Below, in pieces: positions 12,127 to 21,952 of a stretch of 64,000 bases of DNA. The stretch lies in the NCBI GenBank assembly GCA_963277665.1, contig OY728133.1, positions 390,675,962 through 390,739,961 of the forward strand. The letters are read 5' to 3'. The position numbers and the translations under genes are program-made. Numbering within the stretch: position 1 is the stretch's first letter; the number at the start of each line of letters is the position of its first letter. Origin of the DNA: Viscum album (taxonomy: Eukaryota > Streptophyta > Magnoliopsida > Santalales > Viscaceae). The notes below the pieces were generated by a model. That model worked only from the letters and a program-made list of their open reading frames with translations. It did not search any database and was not told where the DNA came from.

Positions 12127-13653
12127 CTAATCTGTAGGAGGGGGGGGAGGTGGGGGATCTGCAGATGGTGGTGGAGGAAACTCCATCCCTAAAGCATGAG
12201 TGAGTCGGCGCATGTACTCCATCTGCTCCTGATGCTGCTGCTGCCACCGACTCGTCTGCTCCTCGTACAGCTGCTGCTGGCGTCGACGCTCCTCCTCATG
12301 CTGCTGACGTATCTGCTCCTGCTCCTGTCGGAGACTCTCTATCTGTGCAGTCTGAGATCGCAACTGCTCCTCATACTGTGTAGAAGAAGATGCACGAGCT
12401 CCCCTCGAGCTGGACGCCGACATCGCAGCACTGCCATAATAATCTCCGGGAGTCAGTCGAGAGCCGATACCAACTACCCGGCCCTTCTCGAAGGCATACT
12501 GGGTGGCCTGCATCCATGCCGCCTCATCAAACTGACGGGCAGTGGTCTGATCTGATGACTCGGCCTGACTCTCAGGCCGGGCCTGTGCCGCTGCGGCCTC
12601 ATATGACTCCTATAGTTGCAATTTAAAATTAAAATTGTGAATATATTATATGCAGTTAATTTTTAAATTTGAAAACAAATAATACTGACCACGATGTGAT
12701 GCTGACGATCACCTCTGAGCTCCCCAGTAGCAGGATCACTATACATCCTCCGATATACGTCGTACTCTGTAATATCGGGGTGCTCGACAGCCTATAAGAA
12801 TAAAAAATAAACTGTTAATATTTATAGTTATATAAAATATTTATAAATAATGTACGTACCAAATGCTGTCTATGAGTACTGAAAGAACGACTCCCAGCTC
12901 GATGAGTCACCTCCTGCCTCCCCCGATTCTGCCTCCCCACCGATGATCTCCTCTGAAAGGCACCACTCAACCAGTGCGCACATAATCCATCCCATACATG
13001 GGATGAAATGTACTCTGGTCGGTGTGCTCTACATGACTCCTCAAAATCTGACACTCCTGCTTTCTTCATCGCAGCTTTTCTTAAATTGTGCAAAAACTGA
13101 CGAAGGCGATCACGCATGGCCACCTCCCATGCCTCGTGGATGGCGTCACGCATGGTATCCTCGATCGGATACCAGAAACCCTACAAATAAATCAAAATAT
13201 CAAGTTAGAAATGAAATAATTTTCAAAATAAAAATTATTTATTTACGTACGTACCAACCAATGGCCGAACATGGCCTGCTGCACATCAATGGGAATCTGC
13301 TCCCATGTGGTCCACGGCTGAGAGAAATAGTTGCGCAAAATAGCGCTGCCCTGTCCGACTGCTATATGCGAAAAACTGAAAAAATAATAAACATTTATTA
13401 TGTGAATAGATTAATGAAATCTTAGTCAAATTCACAGGTTATTACACAGGTTATCACACCTCCGGGTGCGCGGATCAAACCCAAGACGTGGACGTCGCTC
13501 GGGGACGGGGTCAGGAATCATCAATCGTGCAAGACCGCGCCCCCTCCGCGTACTCCCTGGAGCGCCTGCAGGCTGAGGGTCATCTGCCAGCAACTCATCC
13601 GCATCGAAAGGCAGGTCAGCCTCCGCCAACTCACGAAATGTGGCCTCGTCCAT
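12127..13653 (-). CDS. TNPA-like CACTA protein, Transposase_24 type, five predicted exons
   Basis: Predicted exons, minus strand: 13653-13460, 13375-13255, 13180-12860, 12791-12690 and 12609-12127. Every intron is GT...AG, the reading phase is kept throughout, and the total is 406 aa plus stop. The start is the ATG at 13653. The middle part resembles the plant En/Spm Transposase_24 family: WTTWEQIPIDVQQAMFGHWL, then FWYPIEDTMRDAIHEAWEVA and the SDFEESCRAHRPEYISSHVW block. The last exon is a Q/E/R-rich predicted coiled coil followed by a proline run ending PPPPPPPTD, suited to self-association. By analogy with En/Spm it would bind the subterminal repeats and hold the two ends together. The exons are much richer in G+C than the neighbouring transposase exons. 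I am confident of the family and less so of the exact 5' end. Confidence 0.8.
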
Positions 13654-13741
13654 CTGAAACAGAAAATGTTAATATTAGCAAATAATTGATAATTACTATT
13701 ATATATACATATATATACATATTATGATTGTATATAAATAC
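13654..13741 (-). other. Candidate intron between the transposase stop and the TNPA-like ATG
   Basis: Nine bases past the transposase stop codon (13751-13753) is a GTATTTATA donor at 13741. The sequence before the second gene's ATG is a pyrimidine-rich TTTTCTGTTTCAG acceptor ending at 13654. The resulting 88-nt AT-rich intron has plant-like size and composition. Its removal would put both genes on one spliced transcript. Confidence 0.55.
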
Positions 13742-13750
13742 CATGGAATT

Positions 13751-16700
13751 CTATAAGTGTTCATCTTCATCATCATCTTCATATATGTCAATGTCATCTT
13801 CATATTCCTCCTCAACATCATCGATATCCATTCGAGTTGCAGTTGCTTCATCTCTTACCATTTCAAATTCATGTGTGACATCATTAACATCATCGTCATC
13901 ACCGACTCTTAAATGTGGGGTGTCGTCATCGATACTCATATCTCTTTGTAAAAAAGATTGATTTTGAGTACTCTCTTGAAAAACTTCAATTCTTTGCACA
14001 TCAGTGAAATCACATTCACTTTGACTAAACTGATTGTCTCGAATTTTGATTTTTATTACACTCCACCAATCAGTCAAGTCTCTTGATGTTGCACAGTACT
14101 TTGCATAATAAACTTGATATGCCTGTTGAGCCAATAAGAATGGTTCATTTACTGCGAGAACACTTTTACATTTAATATCGATGATTCCATGAGTCGGATG
14201 AACACGCACGCCTCTCTCTGTATCCAACCACCGACATTTGAACATGGTTATGTAATGTTGTCCAAGATAACAGAGTTCAATGATTTCATCAAGCATGCCA
14301 TAAAAGTCAACTTCATTTTCTCGATAATGAGATCCTCTCAAGCTAACTCCACTGTTCATTGTTTTTTTCGATTCCCCATATGCATGCGTGTGGAATCGAA
14401 ATCCATTCACCACATATGCATTATAAGTTTTAACAAGTTTGGAAGGTGGGTTACTCAATACACAGAGCCGTTTGTCAATTTTATCAGCATGTCGAGACAC
14501 CTGAAGATTTGTGAAATAATTATCAATATAGTAAACTATACATTGAATGAGTTGCTAAATGATAAAGAATTTATGTTACCAGTTTTTGAAACCACTGAGA
14601 GAAATTTTTCAGTCGCCGTTCTTCGAGAGCAGCTGCTGTAATTTGTGGAATTTGTTTCTTGATATGATTATCATACAAACTATAAAAACCAAAGTTATTT
14701 ACTGTAACATAAATGATAGAATAAGTGATATAAACACTTACAGTACAACTGATGTCATCTCTTCACAGTTGAGCAGAACATACGTATGAGCTCTATGATG
14801 TTCATCATCTGAAAGCCAGCGTTCAGAAACTCCACCAAAACCAAGCTCTGACTGGTTGAAAACAGATAATTGATTGTCGATTTCATCAATATTCCTCTCA
14901 TTCCGTCCCATTCGGTTGTGTTTTGAAGGATACTCAGATTCAAAATAATGGGAGCAGAAAAAAGATATTTCCTCTTGCAAATAAGCTTCTGCAATAGATC
15001 CTTCAACAGATGCTTTGTTGCGTACTTTTCTTTTCAATTTTTGCATGCATCTTTCAAATGGGTACATCCATCGAAACTGTACCGGACCTCCACATTTGGC
15101 TTCATATGGCAAATGTAACATCAAATGTTCCATTGAGTCGAAGAAAGACGGCGGGAATATTTTTTCCAGTTTACATATAATTACAACAACATCTTTTTCA
15201 AGTTTGCCTAGAGCATCATAATCTGCCGTAGCCGCACAAATTTCCCGAAAAAAATGAGACATGTCTGTTATGGAATCCCAAATCACAGAATTCAACAGAC
15301 CTCTTAATCCAATTGGTAGAAGTCTCTCCATTATAACATGACAATCATGACTTTTCAATCCAGTAATATGACCATTCTTTACACATCTACCCAAATTGGA
15401 AGCACAGCCATCTGGAAGTCTCAAATCTGCAATCCACTGACAAAATAATAAACGGTTTTCTTTAGACAGTGTATAAGCTGCTTTTGGTTTCAGTAACCTT
15501 TCTGTTCTGACATTCTCAAATAGTTCCAATTCTGGACGTCTGCAAATTTGGGCAAGATCTAAACGTGCATTTACATTGTCTTTGCTCTTTCCTGGCGTAT
15601 CCAAAACTGTATGAAACAAATTATCAAAACAGTTCTTCTCAATATGCATGACATCTAACATGTGTCGGACCAACAAATCAGACCAATATGGCAAATCCCA
15701 AAATATGCTACGTTTAATCCAATTGTGTTCTTTCCCAAAACCAGAAATTTTCTGTTGGTTTATTGTGGGACTAAAAGTGATGGGAGGTAATGAAAATACA
15801 ACCGATTTTAACTCCGAACCTGATAGCATTTTTGGAGGTCCATCCCTTTCAACTGTTCCTTTTCTGAAATGAGATCTGTTTCTGCGAAAAGGATGATCAG
15901 CTGGAAGAAATCTGCGATGACAGTCAAAATAACAAGGTTTCTTTCCATGAATGAGCATAAATGCTTTGTTCTCTCCCATACAGTAAGGACATGATTTCTG
16001 ACCATGTGTACTCCAGCCAGATAACATCCCATAAGCCGGGAAGTCACTTATTGTCCACATCAATGCTGCTCTCAGTATGAAATTCTGTTTCGTTGCAACA
16101 TCATATGTACTGACACCAGTACTCCACAATAAATTTAATTCATCAATCAATGGCTTCAAATAAACATCAATATTTTTCTTCGGATGTCCTGGAATTAGTA
16201 AAGTCAAAAAGATATATGGCTCCTTCATCAACATCCATGGAGGTAAATTATACGGAGTTAAAAAAACAGGCCAACATGAATATTGACTACCATAAGATCC
16301 AAACGGACAGAAACCATCAGTGGAAAGGCCCAGTCGAACATTTCTAGCTTCTAAAGCAAATGATGGATGCACTCTATCAAAATGTTTCCATGAATCACCA
16401 TCGGCTGGATGATTCAAGCTTTTATCGGTTGAAATATTCTCTTTATGCCATGACATCATTGTCGCTGTATTCTTAGACATGAATAAACGCTGAAGTCTGG
16501 ATGTAAGCGGAAAATATCTCAACTGTTTTACAGGAATCAAACCAGACTTCCCGTGTTGTCCTTCTTTATATCTCTGTTGCCCACATGTGGGACAACTATC
16601 CAACGACTCATTTTCCCCTGAATATAAAATGCAGTCATTTGAACATGCATGAATCTTCTGACAAGTAAGTCCCAAATTTCGAACCAACCTCTTACTTTCA

Positions 16701-17320
16701 TAGTAATTTGCAGGTAAAACATTTCCTTCGGGTAACAGTGTTTTCAGAAAAGAAAATATCTGGTCAAAACATGTGTTTGACATTCCGTTATCTGATTTGA
16801 TAGCCATAAATTTTGCAACTGCTTCTAATTTGCTCATCTTGCAGCCAGGATATAATGCATCCTCAGCAGACTTCAACAACTCATAAAATTCAGACGGTCC
16901 CAACTCAGGATTTGAAGCTATATCAGCCGGAGTTTCTGTATGTTGAACAGATGAACCTGCAACATCATGTACTAAATCTTGAAACTGGGATGGATCCGGA
17001 ATCAAGTTGGTATCATCTGCTCTGGAACTGCGTTCACCGTGTTGATACCAAAAAACATAATCTGCTTGAAAACCAAAACGCAAGAGATGTTCCCCCACTT
17101 TGTCAAACGTGTCAAACGTTCTCAATGCACATTTTCTGCAAGGGCATTTTATCTTTCCTTCTGAAACAAATTCTGAATTTGATGCCGCAAATGATAAAAA
17201 AATCTCCACACCCTCTATATATACTGGATTTAAACCAGAACCATTTGGATTTCTACGTTGATTTATCCATATGCGGTCATCTAATAATGACTGTTGACGA
17301 CCTCGCTGTTCCATATTTTT
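13751..17320 (-). CDS. CACTA transposase (TNPD-like; Transpos_assoc, Transposase_21, DUF4218, DUF4216)
   Basis: The coding exons are 17314-14742, 14679-14580 and 14500-13751, joined by GTAAGT...ATAG and GTAAC...CAG introns with phase kept, predicting 1140 aa. The ATG is at 17314, six bases inside an exon whose acceptor (TTTTATAG) ends at 17321. Domains in order: Transpos_assoc at about residues 5-90, with CPCRKC near 57; a CxxC pair (SCPTCG) near 240; the Transposase_21 core from about 320 to 600, with LSTDGFCPFG, HGQKSCPYC and DVMHIEKNCFDNL motifs; DUF4218 at about 670-800 (GGPVQFRWMYPFERCMQKLK); and DUF4216 in the last exon (NAYVVNGFRFHTHAYG, then CRWLDTERGVRVH). The C terminus is a highly acidic tail. 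It would cut at the CACTA ends. No stop or frameshift is visible, so it may encode active protein. Confidence 0.9.
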
Positions 17321-17380
17321 CTATAAAATATAAAATCATTACTGGTTTTGAATAATTTGTTAGAAAAAACACTCAAGCAA

Positions 17381-17480
17381 GGATTACTAATTATTACAAT
17401 TTATTACTAATTATTACAATTTATTGCTAATTATTACTATTTATTACTAATTTAGCAATACTTAGCAATACTTAGCAAAA
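17381..17480. repeat. Short AT-rich direct repeats (TTACTAATTATTACAATTTA type)
   Basis: A unit of about 21 bp occurs around three times from 17384 and is followed by three copies of AGCAATACTT. The words (CTAATTATTAC) are the same as those in the large 10-bp array, so this looks like a detached or ancestral piece of it. Confidence 0.5.
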
Positions 17481-17481
17481 G

Positions 17482-17569
17482 GAAAACTGCTTGAATAATG
17501 AAAGGAAATTTGATAATCATCGTTGTGGAGATGGTTATAAATTTTCCCTTCATTATCCAAGCAGATTTC
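17482..17569 (-). ncRNA. 88-nt near-perfect foldback, microRNA-precursor-like
   Basis: The arms 17482-17521 and 17530-17569 pair with few mismatches and one single-base bulge around an 8-nt loop. The paired words are CTGCTTGAATAATGAAAGG and its inverse. Arm length and loop size are those of a plant microRNA precursor or a very small MITE. It lies in the predicted leader intron, upstream of the transposase ATG. Whether it is transcribed or processed cannot be told from sequence, so calling it an RNA gene is tentative. Confidence 0.4.
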
Positions 17570-17589
17570 GTTTACTAATTATTAGTAAT

Positions 17590-18267
17590 AAAAAAAATAT
17601 TATCAATATTTACGAAAAAACAATATTAATATTATTAAAATAATAAAAAAAATTAAAAAATATTAAAATTATCAATATTCAGAACAAACTTTGTTCTATT
17701 ATTAACATGTTCAAATATTAAAGGGTCGTCAATTGTCAGGTCATGCGCAATAAAAAGTTTGTGTCAGCCATGTCTAATGTAAACTCTATAATTGTCCTTG
17801 CATGGTTGATCACTTCGCAAGTAATGTTGCAATCAGACAAACCAAGTCATTCCCTTCTTAACTATAAGAATTATCTCACATGAACCTTTACATAGATCAT
17901 TCTTCCTTAAAAATTTGAGGGGATATCATTATTTTTCCCTTAAATTTTCAAGGAAGAATGGTCTATGTAAAGGTTCATGTGAGATGATTCTTATAGATAA
18001 GAAGGGAATGACTTGGTTTGTCTGATTGCAACATTACTTTTGAAGTGATCGACCATGCAAGGACAATTATAGAGTTTACATTGGACATGGCTGACAGAAA
18101 CTTTTTATTGCGCATGACCTGACAATTAGCGACCCTTTAAGATTTGAACATGTTAAGAATAGAGCAAAATCTGTTGTAAATATTGATAATTTTAATATTT
18201 TATAAATTTTTATTATTTTAATAATATTAATATTTTTTTCATAAATATTGATAATATAATTTTTTTT
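17590..18267. repeat. Long inverted repeat: 329-bp arms, 21-nt loop
   Basis: The left arm 17590-17918 and right arm 17940-18267 are inverse copies with only scattered mismatches, separated by 17919-17939. Matching landmarks are AACATGTTCAAAT (left, near 17705) with ATTTGAACATGTT (right, near 18144), and CATTCTTCCTT (left, near 17897) with AAGGAAGAATG (right, near 17950). Transcribed as part of the leader intron, it would form a long double-stranded RNA hairpin. It could also be a nested foldback element, but I see no clear terminal duplication around it. The arms do not resemble the transposase exons by eye. Confidence 0.85.
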
Positions 18268-18280
18268 GCTAAGTGTTCTT

Positions 18281-20870
18281 GAGTATTCCTGAGTATTCCT
18301 GAGTATTCCTGATTATTTGTGAGTATTCGTGAGTATTCGTGATTATTCGTGAGTATTCGTGATTATTCGTGAGTATTCGTGAGTATTCGTGAGTATTCGT
18401 GAGTATTCCTGAGTATTCCTGATTATTCCTAATTATTCCTAATTATTTGCAATTATTCCTAATTATTTGCAATTATTGGTAATTATTGGAAATTATTGGT
18501 CATTATTGGCAATTATTACTAATTATTCCTAATTAATCCTAATTATTCCTAATTAATCCTAATTAATCCTAATTAATCCTACTTATTCCTAATTATTCCT
18601 AATTATTACTAATTATTCCTAATTATTGCTAATTATTACTAATTATTGCTAATTATTTCTAATTATTGCTAATTATTTCTAATTATTGCTAATTATTGCT
18701 AATTATTGGTAATTATTTCTAATTATTCGTAATTATTACTAATTATTGGTAATTAATACTAATTATTGGTAATTATTGCTAATTATTGGTAATTATTGCT
18801 AATTATTGGTAATTATTGCTAATTATTGGTAATTATTGCTAATTATTGGTAATTAATACTAATTATTGGTAATTAATACTAATTATTGGTAATTATTACT
18901 AATTATTGGTAATTATTACTAATTATTGGTAATTATTACTAATTATTCGTAATTAATACTAATTATTCCTAATTAATACTAATTATTACTAATTATTGTT
19001 AATTATTCCTAATTATTACTAATTATTGTTAATTATTCCTAATTATTACTAATTATTGGTAATTAATACTAATTATTGGTAATTAATACTAATTATTGGT
19101 AATTAATACTAATTATTGGTAATTATTACTAATTATTCCTAATTAATACTAATTATTGGTAATTATTACTAATTATTCCTAATTAATACTAATTATTACT
19201 AATTATTGTTAATTATTCCTAATTATTACTAATTATTGTTAATTATTCCTAATTATTACTAATTATTGTTAATTATTCCTAATTAATACTAATTATTGGT
19301 AATTAATACTAATTATTGGTAATTAATACTAATTATTCCTAATTAATACTAATTATTCCTAATTAATACTAATTATTCCTAATTAATACTAATTATTCCT
19401 AATTAATACTAATTATTCCTAATTAATACTAATTATTCCTAATTATTACTAATTATTGTTAATTATTCCTAATTATTACTAATTATCGTTAATTATTCCT
19501 AATTAATACTAATTATTGGTAATTAATACTAATTATTGGTAATTAATACTAATTATTGGTAATTAATACTAATAATTGGTAATTAATACTAATTATTGGT
19601 AATTAATACTAATTATTCCTAATTAATACTAATTATTGGTAATTATTACTAATTATTCCTAATTAATACTAATTATTCGTAATTATTCCTACTTATTGTT
19701 AATTATTCCTAATTATTACTAATTATTGTTAATTATTCCTAATTATTACTAATTATTGTTAATTATTCCTAATTATTACTAATTATTGGTAATTAATACT
19801 AATTATTGGTAATTAATACTAATTATTGGTAATTAATACTAATTATTCCTAATTAATACTAATTATTCCTAATTAATACTAATTATTGGTAATTATTACT
19901 AATTATTCCTAATTAATACTAATTATTCCTAATTATTACTAATTATTGTTAATTATTCCTAATTATTACTAATTATTGTTAATTATTCCTAATTAATATT
20001 AATTATTGGTAATTAATACTAATTATTGGTAATTAATACTAATTATTGGTAATTAATACTAATTATTGGTAATTAAGACTAATTATTGGTAATTAATACT
20101 AATTATTTGTAATTAATACTAATTATTTGTAATTAATACTAATTATTCCTAATTAATACTAATTATTCCTAATTAATACTAATTATTCCTAATTAATACT
20201 AATTATTCCTAATTATTCCTAATTATTACTAATTATTCCTAATTATTACTAATTATTCCTAATTATTCCTAATTATTACTAATTATTCCTAATTATTGTT
20301 AATTATTCCTAATTATTACTAATTATTGTTAATTATTTCTAATTATTACGAATTATTGGTAATTAATACTAATTATTACGAATTATTGGTAATTAATACT
20401 AATTATTGGTAATTAATACTAATTATTGGTAATTAAGACTAATTATTGGTAATTAATACTAATTATTTGTAATTAATACTAATTATTCCTAATTAATACT
20501 AATTATCTGTAATTAATACTAATTATTCCTAATTATTCCTAATTATTCCTAATTAATACTAATTATTCCTAATTATTCCTAATTATTACTAATTATTCCT
20601 AATTATTACTAATTATTCCTAATTATTCCTAATTATTACTAATTATTGTTAATTATTCGTAATTATTGTTAATTATTCCTAATTATTACTAATTATTGTT
20701 AATTATTCCTAATTATTACGAATTATTGGTAATTAATACTAATTATTGGTAATTAATACTAATTATTGGTAATTAATACTAATTATAGGTAATTAATACT
20801 AATTATTGTTAATTATTGGTAATTATTACTAATTATTCTTAATTATTGATAATTATTAGTAATTAAATGA
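18281..20870. repeat. Strict 10-bp minisatellite, about 259 units, consensus AATTATTNNT
   Basis: Every unit is exactly 10 bp, and the register never slips over 2.59 kb. The first 14 or so units read mostly GAGTATTCCT or GAGTATTCGT, then GATTATTCGT, and then AATTATT plus a variable three-base end (CCT, ACT, GGT, GTT, GCT). Later, AATTATTGGT and AATTAATACT alternate as a 20-bp unit, and 30-bp groups such as CCT-ACT-GTT also recur. The period is close to one turn of B-DNA, so the AATT tracts lie on one helix face. It sits in the predicted leader intron. No coding capacity: stops recur every unit. Confidence 0.95.
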
Positions 20871-21200
20871 ATAATTATCAATAATTAGAAATAATTACCA
20901 ATAATTACAAATAATAACATTATTAATATATTTTATTATTAATATTAAAATAATATAATTTTCTAATTTATATACAGTTCTTTTTTCATCTGTGCGTTTT
21001 CTATCTCCACATACAAATAATACATGTGAAGACAGCAAACACACAGATGAAAAAAGAACTGTATATATATAAAAAATTATATTATTTTAATATTAATAAT
21101 AAAATAAACTAATAATGTAATAATGTTCTTATTCTTAATTATTGGTATTTATTAGTAGTTATTAATATTTATTCTTAATTACTAAAAAATATTACTAATT
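20866..21200. repeat. Imperfect palindrome capping the array
   Basis: The inner arms 20931-20994 and 21042-21105 pair well (left arm ends TTTTTTCATCTGTG, right arm begins CACAGATGAAAAAA) around a 47-nt loop. The pairing continues outward with more mismatches to about 20880 and 21160. The outer left arm is made of array units in inverse orientation (ATAATTACCA type), so the array turns into a foldback at its end. Like the other hairpin, it lies in the predicted leader intron. Confidence 0.75.
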
Positions 21201-21348
21201 ATTCCTAATTACCATATAAACAATACTTATAATTTAAATTTATTAAATAATAAAACAATGTGAACATAATTAAATTACAACTAATTAATAATAATAGAAA
21301 CTAATAAGAAATTAAAAATAAATAAAAAATTAAAATGAAGATAAATAC

Positions 21349-21475
21349 CTTGAAAATTGATCTGTTCTGATCGTTCTTCAAAACTTTAATATCAGCTCCG
21401 GAGAAAAAACTTAAACTGGAGAAAAACTCAACTCTAGAAATATAATTCTGAGAGAGAGAGAAGATAAGGAATGAG
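21349..21475 (-). other. Predicted 5' untranslated exon of the transposase transcript
   Basis: About 30 bp below the TATA box the minus strand becomes CT-rich (TTATCTTCTCTCTCTCTCAG), as plant leaders often are, and it ends at a GTATTTATC splice donor. There is no ATG-led frame of any length. The start point is inferred from TATA spacing. Confidence 0.5.
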
Positions 21476-21499
21476 AATGAAATGAAAAAAACGGATGGG

Positions 21500-21510
21500 G
21501 GTATTTATAG
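21500..21510 (-). promoter_or_regulatory. TATA box of the transposase promoter
   Basis: CTATAAATACC on the minus strand, just inside the right subterminal repeats and reading towards the transposase gene. In En/Spm elements the promoter also lies next to subterminal protein-binding repeats, which lets the TNPA-type protein control transcription. Confidence 0.65.
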
Positions 21511-21519
21511 GTTAGATTA

Positions 21520-21928
21520 GTTGCGACGGGCCCATTTGCGACGGGAATCCCGTCGCAAATAGGATTATTTGCGACGGGTCCCGTCGCAAATACCTTAGCC
21601 AACATTTATTACGGTCAACCGGTAAATAGTTATTTGCGACGGGTCCCGTCGCAAATAATCCCTGCCGACATAGTATTTGCGACGGGGGAATATTCCCGTC
21701 GCAAATACCTTTTACCGCCGCCGGTTATTTGCGACGGGAATATTTCCCCGTCGCAAATAAGTTTCCCGCGATTTGGCGCGCATCGCGGGAAAACTATTTG
21801 CGACGGGGAAAGCAATCCCGTCGCAAAAGCCTCCTTATTTGCGACGGGGAAATACCCCCGTCGCAAATAAGTTTTTAACATGACTATTTGCGACGGGAAT
21901 AAATCCCGTCGCAAATAACCCGTCGCAA
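21520..21928. repeat. Right subterminal repeats: GCGACGGG / CCCGTCGC palindromes
   Basis: The same half-sites as on the left fill this stretch, about fifteen of them, mostly as inverted pairs separated by 4-10 bp (for example 21632-21656 and 21674-21698). A second small palindrome, TTTCCCGCGATTTGG with its GCGCATCGCGGGAAA partner, lies at 21762-21791. Confidence 0.85.
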
Positions 21929-21935
21929 TTGCTCA

Positions 21936-21949
21936 TTTTTCCCGTAGTG
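21936..21949 (-). repeat. CACTA terminal inverted repeat, right
   Basis: The inverse reads CACTACGGGAAAAA, matching the left end at 13 of 14 positions. It is followed by the ATG duplication at 21950-21952. Confidence 0.93.
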
Positions 21950-21952
21950 ATG

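Larger units (their letters stand above)
17321..21348 (-). other. Predicted 4.0-kb leader intron of the transposase transcript
   Basis: A donor AAG/GTATTTATC at 21349/21348 closes a short 5' untranslated exon, and the acceptor TTTTATAG at 17321 opens the coding exon. Plant introns are U/A-rich, which fits. All the unusual non-coding structures of the element lie inside: the palindrome at 20866-21200, the 10-bp array, the 329-bp inverted repeat and the 88-nt foldback. No coding region is seen in it. The call depends on the promoter and splice sites being used as predicted. Confidence 0.6.
11137..21949 (-). mobile_element. CACTA (En/Spm) DNA transposon, structurally complete
   Basis: The element begins CACTACTGGAAAAACAG at 11137 and ends, read on the other strand, CACTACGGGAAAAATGAG at 21949. 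A perfect 3-bp duplication ATG flanks it (11134-11136 and 21950-21952), as CACTA transposases make. The left LTR of Z carries the same locus with a single ATG at 2677-2679, an independent unoccupied copy. Inside are subterminal palindromic repeats at both ends, a transposase gene and a TNPA-like gene, both leftward, and a 4-kb leader intron with an array and hairpins. At 10.8 kb it is within the range of autonomous CACTA elements. No stops or frameshifts were found in the predicted exons. Confidence 0.93.

Noticed and set aside
12196..12626. Plus-strand frames of 119 and 78 aa rich in leucine
   Set aside because: They are opposite the Q/E/R-rich last exon of the TNPA-like gene. CTG/CTC runs there give leucine-rich shadow frames.
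13728..13961. Plus-strand serine-rich 77-aa frame
   Set aside because: It is the complement of the acidic (GAT/GAA-rich) tail of the transposase last exon.
14189..17355. Plus-strand frames up to 180 aa across the transposase region
   Set aside because: They overlap the well supported minus-strand transposase exons, have no motifs and break at its introns without reason.
18281..20870. Possible CRISPR array or satellite centromere from the regular repeats
   Set aside because: Units are 10 bp with no spacers, so it is not CRISPR. It lies wholly inside the CACTA element between gene and terminus, so it is an element-internal minisatellite and not a centromeric satellite.
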